Shown: positions 36,201-45,596, counted from the stretch's first letter. The stretch: DNA of 64,000 nt from Euryhalocaulis caribicus (GCF_000412185.1 NZ_ASJA01000006.1:1-64000); one strand, 5' to 3'. Notes: generated by a model not told the origin, from the sequence alone. Numbers and translations: made by a program.

Positions 36201-36441
36201 CGCGTTCCTGAAACCAATGGTGGTCAGCCTGGCGTTCGGCGTGGTGTTTGCGCTGTTCCTGACGCTGTTCATGGTGCCGGCCCTGTACGCGACCGGCGTC
36301 GACATTGCGCGCTTCTCGCGCCGTATGTGGACGGGGCAGCGGCAGCCGAAATTCGGCTCCTCCTGGGAAGAGGAGAAGGAGTTCGCGGCGGTGCCGGAGA
36401 AGGACGTCCTCGAGGGCGGTCATACGGCGCCCGCGGAATGA
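33220..36441 (+). CDS. RND family multidrug efflux transporter permease
   Basis: The product is 1073 residues, about the length of AcrB. The N-terminal helix (NPVAANLLMFVLLIGGAI) is followed by a periplasmic pore domain and helix bundle. Helix 4 carries GVVVDDAIVIGENI, with the acidic proton-relay residues, and the second half repeats the pattern (GAAAGVVVNDNLVLVDMVNR). It uses proton motive force to extrude substrate from the periplasm. The sequence belongs to the broad AcrB/MexB-like group; the pumped compound cannot be stated. It completes the three-gene operon. Confidence 0.94.
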   Translation: MSPATVSHKGIFAWWARNPVAANLLMFVLLIGGAISFMQMEREVFPSVPWNGVSVSVAWPGASPQDVEEQILVRIEEAMADLDGIEEITSTAREGSGSVNIEAERSVDMTAFIDEVKLRVDSVNNLPPSIYPPVVSRWKAQNQFIGLVLHGDVERRVLQEVARDVRDEVAQLPGASLAQVNATIPEEVSIELSEEALRRYNLTFDEVARAIRAQSLNSSGGQVRTDLGDVPLTARNLADTKQDFETIIIRQTPGGATIRLGDVANVVDGFADGDINAEFDGDPMALIMLMTPEKMNVVETATAVEEFVERKADDLPAGLELELWWDDSEAYEARMATISGNAFLGLGLVFIVLMLSLRPAVAFWATAGIAVAFAGGIIFLPAMGVSLNMLSLFAFLLVTGVVVDDAIVIGENIHNEVESGRHQGLDAAVLGTQLVAKPVIFAVITTMMAFAPWMMLSGPEVQMTRQISLVVIFALAFSLVESLLILPAHLSHLKPTKPTSKLMQLQDRIANGLVWFARNIYRPVVELALKLRYITIAVFMALFMLAIGLQTTGWLGFKFMPDIESEFIQVTIELPEGTPFSRSEVLKTRLEAAQDQVDQYYKSEYGEDSEMFVGSAVLALNGRVRAWMEIAAPEERPGRNLPTSDVSERLREAMGPVPDAEEIRFDATFSGNQPEIMYSVNSDNLDRLQAAVADLKAQLGTYDAVFDITDNLQASQQELQISLKPGAQALGLTLSDVTRQVRQAYYGEEVQRLPREGQDVRVMVRYPEETRRDLDSLRNLRVRTANGAEVPLYTVAETNFAPSIQRITRRDRMRSVTVSAEVAGGSENPVRGDIFKDLEENFFPQWTARYPNVTRGQLGDAEGQAEFMQEILVLQLVMLIGMYVLLAVAFRSYFQPLLIMTAIPFATAGAYFGHVLFGMPLALFSFFGIGAAAGVVVNDNLVLVDMVNRLRQSGLGAYQALVEAGTQRFRPILLTTVTTFVGIMPITAEQSTQAAFLKPMVVSLAFGVVFALFLTLFMVPALYATGVDIARFSRRMWTGQRQPKFGSSWEEEKEFAAVPEKDVLEGGHTAPAE

Positions 36442-36466
36442 GCTAACGCTCTGACAGACAAGCGTT

Positions 36467-36498
36467 TCTGGCGCGTCCTGTAAAAAGGGCGCGCCAGA
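36467..36498 (+). terminator. Possible terminator after the RND operon
   Basis: A 9-bp perfect inverted repeat (tctggcgcg, 36467-36475; cgcgccaga, 36490-36498) with a 14-nt loop lies just after the pump gene. There is only a weak downstream T stretch (gcgttttc), so termination is uncertain. Confidence 0.4.
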
Positions 36499-36547
36499 GC
36501 GCGTTTTCGAACTAGGGTCCTTGCAAGAAACAAAAAGGGGAAACTCG

Positions 36548-38668
36548 ATGAAATCCAGATATCTGCTTTCCGCGGCGGCCTTCGCGCTGGTCGCGGCCTG
36601 CGGCCAGTCCGATACGCCCGCGGAAGACAACGCCGCGGCTGAGGCCGAAACGCAGCAGCAAGCCGAAACGGCGGACGGGGCTGGCGAACAGCAAGTCGCC
36701 GACGCCAGCGCCGATCTCGGCGAATGGGGCGTCGATCTGGAGGCGATGGATACGTCCGTCGATCCGGGCGACGACTTCTATGAATATGTAAACGGCGAAT
36801 GGCTGGAAACGACGGAAATCCCGGCCGACAAGACCAATTACGGCTCCTTCACCGCGCTGGCCGATGAAGCCGAGCAGCAGGTGCGCGAGATTATTCAGGA
36901 CGCCTCCGCCACGGACGCCGCGCCGGGCAGCGCCGAACAGAAAATCGGCGATCTGTACAATTCATGGATGGATCAGGAAGCGATCGAAGCGCGCGGGCTG
37001 GAGCCGGCGCAGGCCGATCTGGACCGCATCGCCGGGCTTTCCAGCCATGAAGAAATCGCCGCCGCCATGGGCGATCCGGCGCTGGGCGCGCCCGCGCCCT
37101 ATGCCGGTTACGTGGACATCGATTCCAAGCAGACCGACCGCTACGTCTTTTACATCACGCAGAGCGGCCTCGGCCTGCCGGACCGTGATTACTATCTGAA
37201 CGACGACCAGCGGTTCCAGGATATCCGCGCGGCCTATGTCGATTATATCGAGCAGGTCTTCACCATGGCCGGAATGGAAGGCGGCGCCGAAAAGGCGCAG
37301 GCCATTCTGGAGCTGGAAACGGCGATGGCCGAGAACAGCTGGGAGCGCGCCAAGCGCCGCGACCGCAGCCTGACCTATAACCTGATGACGCTGGACGAGC
37401 TGAAGGACTACGCGCCGGGCTTCGACTGGGACGCGACCTTCGAGGCGGCCGGCCTGTCGGACCAGGACGAGTTCGTGGTGCGTGAAAACGACGCCATCCA
37501 GAAGCTCTCCGCGACGTTTGCGGACACGCCTGTCGAGACCTGGAAGGACTATCTGACTTTCCATTATATCGACGGCAATGCGAACGCCCTGCCCAAGCAG
37601 TTCGACGACGCCAATTTCGCTTTCTACGGCAAGACGCTGAGCGGCCAGCCGGAACAGCGCGAGCGCTGGAAGCGCGGCGTCTCCGTGGTCAATGGCACGA
37701 TCGGCGAAGCGGTCGGCAAGGTTTATGTCGAGCAGCACTTCCCGCCGGAAGCCAAGGCGCAGATGGAAGAGCTGGTCGAGAACCTGCGCATCGCCTTCGA
37801 GCGCCGTCTGGACAATGGTGTCGAATGGATGGGCGCGGAAACCAAGGAAGAGGCGCGCGCCAAGCTGGCGGCCTTTACCCCGAAAATCGCCTATCCTGAC
37901 GAGTTCGAGACCTATGACGGTCTGGAAGTCGTGGAAGACGACTATTACGGCAATCGCCGCCGGGCGCAGGTCTGGGGCTGGAATGACATGATTTCCAAGC
38001 TGGGCCAGCCCATCGACCGCGGCGAATGGTTCATGACCCCGCAGACGGTCAATGCCTATTACTCGCCCAACCGGAACGAGATCGTGTTCCCGGCCGCCAT
38101 CCTGCAGGCGCCGTTCTTCGACCCGAACGCCGATCCGGCGGTCAATTACGGCGGCATCGGCGCGGTGATCGGCCATGAGATGGGTCACGGGTTCGACGAC
38201 CAGGGCCGCAAATCCGACGGCACCGGCACGCTTCGCGACTGGTGGACCGAGGAAGACAATGAGCGCTTCGAGGCGCTGGCCGGCAGATTTGGCGAGCAGT
38301 ACGCCGCCTATGAGCCGATCGAGGGCTACACGCTCAATCCCGAGCTCACCATGGGCGAGAATATCGGCGATCTGGGCGGCATGAACCTCGCCTATGAGGC
38401 CTACAAGATCTCGCTGGAAGGCAAAGAAGCGCCGGTTCTGGACGGCTTCAGCGGCGATCAGCGTTTCTTCATGGCCTGGGGCCAGGTCTGGCAGCGCCTG
38501 TATCGTGACGAGGAGCTGATCAACCGGATCAAGACGGACCCGCATTCGCCGTCCGAATTCCGCGTAAACGGCGTCGTCCGCAACATGGATGAGTGGTACG
38601 CCGCCTTCGATGTCAGCGAGGAAGACGCCCTCTATCTGCCCCCGGAAGAGCGGGTAAAAATCTGGTAG
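36548..38668 (+). CDS. M13 family zinc metallopeptidase lipoprotein (PepO/neprilysin-like)
   Basis: The product is 706 residues. AAGGGG 7 bp ahead of the ATG at 36548 decides the start. The signal peptide ends at VAAC (Cys18), so the enzyme is lipid-anchored and periplasmic or outer-membrane. After an acidic linker (20-60) comes the M13_N region. The catalytic domain has HEMGH (543-547) with the two zinc His and catalytic Glu, and ENIGD with the third zinc ligand Glu604. C-terminal DPHSPSEFRVNGVVRNM is also typical. M13 enzymes cleave oligopeptides. A strong terminator follows. Confidence 0.95.
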   Translation: MKSRYLLSAAAFALVAACGQSDTPAEDNAAAEAETQQQAETADGAGEQQVADASADLGEWGVDLEAMDTSVDPGDDFYEYVNGEWLETTEIPADKTNYGSFTALADEAEQQVREIIQDASATDAAPGSAEQKIGDLYNSWMDQEAIEARGLEPAQADLDRIAGLSSHEEIAAAMGDPALGAPAPYAGYVDIDSKQTDRYVFYITQSGLGLPDRDYYLNDDQRFQDIRAAYVDYIEQVFTMAGMEGGAEKAQAILELETAMAENSWERAKRRDRSLTYNLMTLDELKDYAPGFDWDATFEAAGLSDQDEFVVRENDAIQKLSATFADTPVETWKDYLTFHYIDGNANALPKQFDDANFAFYGKTLSGQPEQRERWKRGVSVVNGTIGEAVGKVYVEQHFPPEAKAQMEELVENLRIAFERRLDNGVEWMGAETKEEARAKLAAFTPKIAYPDEFETYDGLEVVEDDYYGNRRRAQVWGWNDMISKLGQPIDRGEWFMTPQTVNAYYSPNRNEIVFPAAILQAPFFDPNADPAVNYGGIGAVIGHEMGHGFDDQGRKSDGTGTLRDWWTEEDNERFEALAGRFGEQYAAYEPIEGYTLNPELTMGENIGDLGGMNLAYEAYKISLEGKEAPVLDGFSGDQRFFMAWGQVWQRLYRDEELINRIKTDPHSPSEFRVNGVVRNMDEWYAAFDVSEEDALYLPPEERVKIW

Positions 38669-38692
38669 CGCACGCGTTACCTAACCACTGTC

Positions 38693-38727
38693 AGCGCCCC
38701 GGATATTGTCCGGGGCGCTTTCTTTTT
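38693..38727 (+). terminator. Rho-independent terminator after the M13 peptidase
   Basis: An 11-bp perfect stem (agcgccccgga, 38693-38703; tccggggcgct, 38709-38719) with a 5-nt loop is followed by ttctttttg. Confidence 0.92.
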
Positions 38728-38841
38728 GGTCCGGCGCCCTTTATGCACCCCCGTGACAAAATGCGCTGTAAGCGCGAATTGCCGCTTTGCGGCCGGGGCT
38801 TTAAAGTGATGTTCGGGACTAAAGGGCAGGCAAACTCCTAG

Positions 38842-40620
38842 ATGAAACGCCGACAAGCAGCCAGCGCCGAAGAGCGCGGGGCGCAAAAGATTCGCGCTGC
38901 GTTCGAGGCTGCGCGTCCGCACTTCGCCGCGGCTGCCTTCTTCAGCATCTTCGTCAATGTGCTGTACCTGTCATCGCCGCTCTACATGCTGCAATTGTAT
39001 GACCGGGTTCTGCAGTCCGGCAGCGTGCAGACACTGGTCTTCCTGACCATCCTTCTTGTGGTTGCGCTGGCGGTTCTGGCGACGCTGGACATCATCCGTT
39101 CGCGCCTGCTGTCGCGCGCCGGCTCCCGCCTTTCGAACCAGCTTTCGACCACGATCATGAAGACCATGGTCGAGACGAAAGCCCGCGGCGAGCGCAATCC
39201 CAAGATTGCACAGGCGATGCGCGATTTTGACACGGCCCGCAATTTCTTCGGCGGCAATGGCGTTCACGCCTTCTTCGATGCGCCCTGGACGATCATCTTC
39301 CTGCTGGTCGTAACGATGATCCACCCGATCCTGGGCCTCATCGCCTTCCTCGGCACAGTGCTGTTCGTGGCGCTGGTCTATCTGAACGAACGCCTGGTCC
39401 GCACCCCGCTGAACGAAGCGAACGACGCCAATGCGCTGGTGCATTCCACCAGCGAGGTCGCGCTGAACAGCGCCGAGGCGATCCGCTCCATGGGCATGAC
39501 GGACGAGCTGTCCCGCCGCTGGGGCGAGGGCCGCGCGAACGCCAATAATCTTCAGGTGCGCGCGCAGGACCGTTCGGCCCTGCTGAGCGGCATCATCCGT
39601 TTCCTGCGCCTGCTGCTGCAGGGCATCGTGCTGGGCGCCGGCGCGCTGCTGGCCATCAACCAGCTGGTCACGCCCGGCGGCATGATCGCCGCCTCCATCC
39701 TGACCGCGCGGGCGCTGGCCCCGCTGGAAATGGCCGTGACCCACTGGAAAGGCTTCATTTCCTCCCGCCAGGCGCTGGCCCGCGTGCGTGAAGCGCTGGA
39801 AGGCGCGCCCATCGAGCGCACCCAGCAGAGCCTGCCCAAGCCGAAGGGCGAATTGCGGGTCGAAAAGGTTTATCTGCGTCCGCCGCAAGGCGAGGGATAC
39901 CTGCTGCAGGGTATCTCTTTCGGACTGCTGCCGGGCGAAATGCTGGGCGTTGTCGGCCCCTCGGGCGCCGGCAAGACCTCGCTCGCCAAAGCGCTGGTCG
40001 GCCTGCGCCGTCCCGCCATGGGCGCGATCCGTCTGGACGGCGCGGATGTTTCCGACTGGAGCCCGGACGAGCTGGGCGGCTATATCGGCTACCTGCCGCA
40101 GGAACTGTTCCTGATTGCCGGCACGGTGCGCGATAATATCTGCCGCTTTGACGCCGGCGAGGGCGTGGACGAGCGGGTTATCGCCGCCTCCCGTCTGGCG
40201 GGCGCGCACGAAATGATCCTGCGCCTTTCCGCGGGTTACGATTCCTTCGTCGACCAGAATGGCGGCACGCTGTCCGCCGGTCAGCGGCAGCGCGTTGCGC
40301 TGGCGCGGGCGCTGTACGACGATCCGTCCTTTATCGTTCTGGACGAACCCAATTCCAATCTGGACCAGGAAGGCGAAAACGCTCTGGTCCAGACCCTGAA
40401 AGTTCTCAAACAGCGCAACGTGACCAGCGTGGTCATGGCGCACCGGGCCGGCGTTCTTCAGATCGTCGACCGCCTGCTGGTGCTGCGCGACGGCCGCGTG
40501 GAGCATTTCGGACCGCGCGACAAGGTTATGGCCGAGCTGAACGAGAAACAGAAAGCCAATCAGGCGCGCCTGCGGGCCGTTCAGGGCGGCAAGACCGATG
40601 ATGGCGGGGACTCGGCGTAA
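38842..40620 (+). CDS. Type I secretion ABC transporter (PrtD/RsaD family)
   Basis: The product is 592 residues. The N-terminal part has a six-helix membrane domain (about 30-310) with no C39 peptidase domain. The nucleotide-binding domain has Walker A GPSGAGKTS, signature LSAGQRQR and Walker B FIVLDEPN. PrtD-type transporters export RTX proteases, lipases and S-layer proteins directly to the outside, with a membrane fusion protein and TolC-like duct. The fusion gene follows. The nearest candidate substrates are the RTX proteins at 44247-45596 and 3956-4798. It follows a strong terminator, so it has its own promoter. Confidence 0.94.
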   Translation: MKRRQAASAEERGAQKIRAAFEAARPHFAAAAFFSIFVNVLYLSSPLYMLQLYDRVLQSGSVQTLVFLTILLVVALAVLATLDIIRSRLLSRAGSRLSNQLSTTIMKTMVETKARGERNPKIAQAMRDFDTARNFFGGNGVHAFFDAPWTIIFLLVVTMIHPILGLIAFLGTVLFVALVYLNERLVRTPLNEANDANALVHSTSEVALNSAEAIRSMGMTDELSRRWGEGRANANNLQVRAQDRSALLSGIIRFLRLLLQGIVLGAGALLAINQLVTPGGMIAASILTARALAPLEMAVTHWKGFISSRQALARVREALEGAPIERTQQSLPKPKGELRVEKVYLRPPQGEGYLLQGISFGLLPGEMLGVVGPSGAGKTSLAKALVGLRRPAMGAIRLDGADVSDWSPDELGGYIGYLPQELFLIAGTVRDNICRFDAGEGVDERVIAASRLAGAHEMILRLSAGYDSFVDQNGGTLSAGQRQRVALARALYDDPSFIVLDEPNSNLDQEGENALVQTLKVLKQRNVTSVVMAHRAGVLQIVDRLLVLRDGRVEHFGPRDKVMAELNEKQKANQARLRAVQGGKTDDGGDSA

Positions 40621-40621
40621 G

Positions 40622-41992
40622 ATGACTGCACTGGTTGCCGGATCGAATAATTTGCCCGCCATCACGGACGAGGAAGAAAACGCCTCGGTCGACAATCCCC
40701 GGCGCGACATCCTCTTGGGCTTTATCGTTATTGCGCTGTTCTTCGGCGGGTTTCTGGGCTGGGCCGCTTTCGCGCCGCTGGACGCCGCCGCGGTGGCGCC
40801 GGGCGTGGTTCAGGTCTCCGGCAACCGCAAGGCCGTGCAGCACCTGCATGGCGGAACGGTCGACGAGATTCTCGTGTCGAACGGCGACCGCGTGACGCGC
40901 GGCGATCTGATGGTCCGCATGGATACGGACGAAATGCTGGGCAATCGCCGTCAGCTGCTGTCCCGCCTTATCACGCTGCGCGCCCGCGAGGCGCGTCTGC
41001 TGGCCGAACAGGCCGGGCTTGATACGGTCGAGGCCGGGCCGTGGCTCTCCAGCCTGACGGGCGACGCCGCGGAAGAAGCCGCCGGCGCCCTGTCTTCCGA
41101 ACAGGATCAGCTGAATACGCGGGCCGACAGCCTTATCGGTCAGATCGACGTGCTGCAGCAGCGCAAGGTTCAGCTTCAGCAACGCATTCAGGGTCTGCAG
41201 TCGCAGTTGCGCGCCAATACGGAGCAGCGCAGCCTGCTGCAGGACCAGCTGGCTGATGTTCAGCAGCTTTACGAAAAAGGCCTGTCGCCGCTGACCCGTG
41301 TCCGGCAGCTGCAGGGGCAGCTGGTCTCGCTGGAAGGCGATAATGGCCGCCTCAACTCATCGATCGCCGAAGCGCGGGAAACGATGGGCGAGGTCGACCT
41401 GCAGATTTCAAGCCTGCAGGACGAGCTGAACACCGATGTCACGGCGCGTCTGTCGCAGACGCAGCGCGAGATCGCCGAGGTCCAGCCGCAATATGACACG
41501 ATCGCCTTGCGCGTGGAGCGCGCGGAAGTCCGCGCGCCGGTCTCCGGCCTTGTCGTCGGCATGAGCGTCTTCACCGAAGGCGGGGTTGTTTCGCCCGGCC
41601 AGGTCCTGATGGAGGTCGTGCCGGAGGAAGAGCCGCTGGTCATTCGCGCCCGCGTCGATCCCTCGCAGGCGGATGACGTGCAGATCGGCATGGAGGCCGA
41701 GGTGCGTCTGGAAATCGCCCGCAGCCGGGAAAACCCGATCCTGTTCGGCGAAGTGACCGGCCTGTCCGCCGACCGCATTGTCGATGAGCGCACGGGCATG
41801 CCGTATTTCGACGCCGAAGTCGTGGTGCCTCCGGAAGAAATGCAACGGCTGGAAGAATTCATCGGCCGCGAGATCACCTTGCGTCCCGGTTATCCGGCGC
41901 AGGTCATCATCCCGCTTCGGGCACGGACCATGATGGGCTATCTGGCCGAGCCGATTACCGGCGCGCTCTGGCAGGCCGGCCGCGAGAACTAG
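40622..41992 (+). CDS. Type I secretion membrane fusion protein (HlyD/PrtE family)
   Basis: The product is 456 residues from the ATG at 40622, one base after the transporter stop. An in-frame ATG at 40598 would overlap the transporter and is less likely. A helix at about 35-55 crosses the inner membrane. The barrel-sandwich starts at GVVQVSGNRKAVQHLHGGTVDEI, and a long coiled-coil hairpin (about 120-290) precedes the return strands (ERAEVRAPVSGLVVGM). It links the inner membrane ABC exporter to the outer membrane duct. A TolC-type outer membrane partner gene is not nearby. Confidence 0.94.
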   Translation: MTALVAGSNNLPAITDEEENASVDNPRRDILLGFIVIALFFGGFLGWAAFAPLDAAAVAPGVVQVSGNRKAVQHLHGGTVDEILVSNGDRVTRGDLMVRMDTDEMLGNRRQLLSRLITLRAREARLLAEQAGLDTVEAGPWLSSLTGDAAEEAAGALSSEQDQLNTRADSLIGQIDVLQQRKVQLQQRIQGLQSQLRANTEQRSLLQDQLADVQQLYEKGLSPLTRVRQLQGQLVSLEGDNGRLNSSIAEARETMGEVDLQISSLQDELNTDVTARLSQTQREIAEVQPQYDTIALRVERAEVRAPVSGLVVGMSVFTEGGVVSPGQVLMEVVPEEEPLVIRARVDPSQADDVQIGMEAEVRLEIARSRENPILFGEVTGLSADRIVDERTGMPYFDAEVVVPPEEMQRLEEFIGREITLRPGYPAQVIIPLRARTMMGYLAEPITGALWQAGREN

Positions 41993-41994
41993 AA

Positions 41995-42021
41995 GAAAGG
42001 CGCGGTCCCTAAGCGCCTTTC
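41995..42021. terminator. Possible bidirectional terminator between convergent genes
   Basis: A 9-bp stem (gaaaggcgc, 41995-42003; gcgcctttc, 42013-42021) with a 9-nt loop sits between the fusion protein and acs genes and overlaps the acs stop. T-runs are short, so confidence is low. Confidence 0.35.
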
Positions 42022-43946
42022 CGGTTCTTCACCAGATCATCCACCACCGCCGGTTCGGCCAGGGTCGTGGTATCGCCCAGCTGGTCATGCTCGTTCGCGG
42101 CGATCTTCCGCAGGATGCGGCGCATGATCTTGCCGGACCGGGTTTTCGGCAGGCCGGGCGCGAACTGGATATGATCCGGTGTGGCGATAGGGCCGATTTC
42201 AGACCGCACCCAGTCCTTGAGCGATTTTGCCAGCGCGTCCGACTCCTCGGCATTCGCTTTCAGCGTGACATAGGCGTAGAGGCCTTGCCCCTTCACATCG
42301 TGGGGGAAGCCGACCACGGCCGCCTCCACCACGTCCTCATGGGCGTCCAGCGCGGCTTCCACTTCCGCCGTGCCGATGCGGTGGCCCGAGACATTGATCA
42401 CATCATCGACCCGGCCGGTGATCCAGTAATAGCCATCCGCGTCGCGGCGGGCGCCGTCTCCGGTGAAGTAACGGCCGGGATAGGTTGAGAAATATGTCTC
42501 GATAAAGCGCTGATGGTCGCCATAGACGGTGCGCATCTGGCCTGGCCATGAGCGTTTGATGACCAGATTGCCGCTGACAGCGCCTTCCAGCTCGTTTCCG
42601 TCCGCGTCGACCAGCGCCGGCTCGACCCCGAACAGCGGCCGGGTGGCGGAGCCGGGTTTCAGGTCCGTCGCGCCGGGCAGGGGGGAAATCAGCACCCCGC
42701 CGGTTTCCGTCTGCCACCAGGTGTCGACCACCGGGCAGCGCCCGTTGCCGACCACCTCATAATACCAGAGCCAGGCTTCCGGGTTGATCGGTTCGCCCAC
42801 CGTGCCCAGTACGCGCAGGGAGGAGCGCGAGGTCTCCCTGACCGGATCGTCGCCAAACCGCTCCAGCGCCCGCAGGGCGGTGGGGGCCGTGTAGAAGATA
42901 TTGACCTTGTGCTTGTCCACGACGCGCCAGAAGCGGGAGGCGTCGGGATAGGTCGGCACGCCTTCGAACATCAGCGTCGTCGCGCCGTTCGCCAGCGGGC
43001 CATAGACGATATAGGAGTGACCGGTCACCCAGCCGACATCGGCCGTGCACCAGTAGACTTCGCCTTCGCGGTAATCGAACACGGCCTCGTGCGTCAGGGC
43101 GGTATAGACCATGTAGCCGCCCGTCGTGTGCAGTACGCCCTTGGGCTTCCCGGTGGAGCCGGAGGTATAGAGAATGAACAGCGGATCTTCCGCGTTCATC
43201 GGCTCGCAGGGGCAGTCCGGCGAAACATCGGTGCGGGCGAAGGCGTAGGAAATGTCCCGGCCTTCCACCATGGCGACATCGGCGCCGGTGCGCTCCACCA
43301 CCAGAACGCTTCGCACGCCGCCGGCCTTCTCCAGCGCCTTGTCGACATTGGCTTTCAGCGGAATGGTCCGCCCGCCGCGGACGCCCTCGTCGGCGGTGAT
43401 GACGAAATCGGATTCGCAGTCGTTTATGCGCCCGGCCAGGCTGTCGGGCGAAAATCCGCCAAACACCACCGAATGCACGGCCCCGATGCGCGCGCAGGCC
43501 AGCATGGCGTAGGCGGCTTCCGGGATCATCGGCATATAGATCGTGACGCGGTCGCCTTTCTCCACGCCGCGCGCCTTCAGGATGTTCGCCATCAGGCAGA
43601 CTTCGCGGTGCAGCTCGGCAAAACTGATCCGCTTGTCCTGGTCGGGCTCGTCCCCCTCCCAGATAATCGCCGTTTCGTCGCTTCGGTTTTCCAGGTGCCG
43701 GTCCACGCAATTATAGCAGGCGTTCAGAACGCCGTCGGCGTACCAGCGGATATGCAGGTCGTTCTTGTCCCAGGAGACGTCCGAGACCTCATCATAAGGC
43801 TCTATCCAGTCCAGCCTGCGGCCTTGTTCGCGCCAGTATGACTCCGGATCGGCGATGGAGCGAGAATACGCCTTTTCGTAAGCCTGACGGTCAAAATGGG
43901 CGGATGCGGCCATGTCAGACTTGGCGGGAAAGCTTTTGCGCTCCAT
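42009..43946 (-). CDS. acs: Acetate-CoA ligase (AMP-forming)
   Basis: The product is 645 residues. It converts acetate, ATP and CoA to acetyl-CoA via acetyl-AMP. The adenylate-forming motifs [11 protein letters not shown], the second motif in [10 protein letters not shown] and the C-terminal [22 protein letters not shown] are intact. The Lys in the terminal motif [13 protein letters not shown], which is acetylated for regulation in many bacteria, is conserved. It lets the cell grow on acetate or recover overflow acetate. It converges with the secretion genes. A 300-bp gap separates its start from the divergent RTX gene. Confidence 0.97.
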   Translation of the reverse strand: MERKSFPAKSDMAASAHFDRQAYEKAYSRSIADPESYWREQGRRLDWIEPYDEVSDVSWDKNDLHIRWYADGVLNACYNCVDRHLENRSDETAIIWEGDEPDQDKRISFAELHREVCLMANILKARGVEKGDRVTIYMPMIPEAAYAMLACARIGAVHSVVFGGFSPDSLAGRINDCESDFVITADEGVRGGRTIPLKANVDKALEKAGGVRSVLVVERTGADVAMVEGRDISYAFARTDVSPDCPCEPMNAEDPLFILYTSGSTGKPKGVLHTTGGYMVYTALTHEAVFDYREGEVYWCTADVGWVTGHSYIVYGPLANGATTLMFEGVPTYPDASRFWRVVDKHKVNIFYTAPTALRALERFGDDPVRETSRSSLRVLGTVGEPINPEAWLWYYEVVGNGRCPVVDTWWQTETGGVLISPLPGATDLKPGSATRPLFGVEPALVDADGNELEGAVSGNLVIKRSWPGQMRTVYGDHQRFIETYFSTYPGRYFTGDGARRDADGYYWITGRVDDVINVSGHRIGTAEVEAALDAHEDVVEAAVVGFPHDVKGQGLYAYVTLKANAEESDALAKSLKDWVRSEIGPIATPDHIQFAPGLPKTRSGKIMRRILRKIAANEHDQLGDTTTLAEPAVVDDLVKNRKGA

Positions 43947-44246
43947 GGGGGAGTCCTCGTTCGCTGGGGCGGTGAGCCTTGGGGATACGAAGTATTCAGG
44001 AGACGGCGCCCGGCTTCAATGGGGCGGCGGCGCCCGTCACGCCCGCTGAAACGCGCTTTAAATCGTGATTGGAAGAATTAACGCGCAGGGAGGGTAAAAC
44101 CTGTCCCAAATCGCGAAAAAGCGTGGCGTGAATACCACGGTTTCGGTTTTCGACCGCGTTTTGGCTTTTTGCGATTGATTTGCGCGGGCTTTCTGCTTCT
44201 AATCGTAAAGATTGTTAATGTTTGCGCTGACATGGGGGAACTTCGC
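43947..44246. other. Divergent gap between acs and RTX genes with inverted repeat
   Basis: This 300-bp gap has no gene. It contains a long imperfect hairpin: aatcgcgaaaaagc (44109-44122) and gctttttgcgatt (44164-44176). The inner stretch includes complementary runs around cgaaaacc. The sequence is AT-richer than its surroundings, and a run of TTAA-containing words (near 44054 and 44077) is present. It probably carries the promoters of both genes and the leader of the RTX message. GGGGGA (44234-44239) 7 bp before the ATG is a good ribosome site. Confidence 0.5.
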
Positions 44247-45596
44247 ATGGCGCTTATTCCTGGCACAACCGGCATTGACCGGATTCAAGGCACGGCTAAT
44301 CCGGACGTCATTTATGGCGCTTCGGGTCCCGATGAGATCTTTGGCAATGGCAGCGCGGACCTGATCTATGGTCAGTCCGGCGCTGACAATATTTACGGCG
44401 GCACGGGCAACGACACCATCTATGGCGGCGCCGCGGGCGACCTGCTGTGGGGTGAAGAAGGCTCCGACCTGATCTATGGCGGCGCGGGCCGTGACTTCAT
44501 CAATGGCGGAACCGGCACCGATACGCTGGTCGGCAACGCCGGCGCGGACATCATCTTCGGCGCCGACGGCGATGACGTGATCATTGGCGGCAACGCCTCC
44601 GACCGCCTGCTGGGCGAAGCGGGCAACGATACGTTTGTCTTCTTCGGCAATGACGGCGCGGACATCGTGTTCGGCGGCGACGGCACGGATCTGGCGACCT
44701 TCGCCAACTCCTCCTCCGGCGGCTATGTCTTCGTGATCAACGCCAATGGCTCCGCGACCGCGACCCCGACTGTCGGCGGCCGTATCGCCATGTTCGATGT
44801 TGAAATCATTGCCGGCTCCACGGCGACGGACTTCTTCTTCGGCAATAGCGGCGATGACGTCTTCTACGGAGTTGGCGGCGGCGACACCATCTTTGGCGGT
44901 CAGGGCAACGACTTCCTGTATGGCTCCACCGGCACCGACAGCATCAATGGCGGCGGCGGCAACGACACCATCTATGGCAACGGCGGTTCCAACCTGATCT
45001 ATGCCGGCGGCGGCGCGGACCTCGTGTTCGGCGGCACCAGCTTCAACCTGATCTACGGCCAGGGCGGCAACGACACCATCTATGGCGGTTCGTCTTCCGA
45101 CGCCATCTTTGGCGGTTCGGGCGATGACGTCCTGTCGGGCGGTTCCAGCACGGACTTCCTGTACGGCAACTCCGGCAACGACGTTCTGTATGGCGGCACG
45201 GCCAGCGACGTCCTGCAGGGCGGCACCGGCGAAGACCTGCTGTTCGGCGGCCTCGGCCGGGATGTGATGAATGGCGGCGATGACGCCGACACCTTCGTCT
45301 ATCTCAGCGCGGCTGAATCCAATGGTCCGGTTCTGACCTCGGCTGACCTGATCACTGGCTTTGACGAGGACGAGGACACGATTGATCTCTCCGCGATCGA
45401 CGCCAATGACACGGTGCCGGACGATCAGGCCTTCACCGTTGTCACGGCCTTCACCGGCACGGCCGGCGAGCTGGTCATTTCTGTCACCGGCGTGTCCACC
45501 TGGACCATCTTCGGCGACACGAATGGCGACGGCATCGCCGACCTGACGATCGGCGGCACGGGTGAAATCATCCTGGCCGGCAATATCGTTCTGTAA
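44247..45596 (+). CDS. Large RTX calcium-binding repeat protein, likely type I secreted
   Basis: The product is 449 residues. GGxGxD-type nonapeptides (GGTGNDTIYGG, GGAGRDFINGG and similar) fill about residues 10-155 and 215-365. A non-repeat stretch at about 155-210 separates the two arrays. The C-terminal part (about 370-449) has LITGFDEDEDTIDLSAIDAND and ends in a hydrophobic tail (GNIVL), consistent with a type I secretion signal. No catalytic domain is visible. Its proximity to the exporter at 38842-41992 and sequence similarity to the protein at 3956-4798 suggest an exported surface or matrix protein. A strong terminator follows. Confidence 0.93.
   Translation: MALIPGTTGIDRIQGTANPDVIYGASGPDEIFGNGSADLIYGQSGADNIYGGTGNDTIYGGAAGDLLWGEEGSDLIYGGAGRDFINGGTGTDTLVGNAGADIIFGADGDDVIIGGNASDRLLGEAGNDTFVFFGNDGADIVFGGDGTDLATFANSSSGGYVFVINANGSATATPTVGGRIAMFDVEIIAGSTATDFFFGNSGDDVFYGVGGGDTIFGGQGNDFLYGSTGTDSINGGGGNDTIYGNGGSNLIYAGGGADLVFGGTSFNLIYGQGGNDTIYGGSSSDAIFGGSGDDVLSGGSSTDFLYGNSGNDVLYGGTASDVLQGGTGEDLLFGGLGRDVMNGGDDADTFVYLSAAESNGPVLTSADLITGFDEDEDTIDLSAIDANDTVPDDQAFTVVTAFTGTAGELVISVTGVSTWTIFGDTNGDGIADLTIGGTGEIILAGNIVL

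Noticed and set aside
44300-45300. Tandem DNA repeats that could be mistaken for a CRISPR array
   Set aside because: The repeats code in frame for GGxGxD nonapeptides with no fixed direct repeat and spacer structure.
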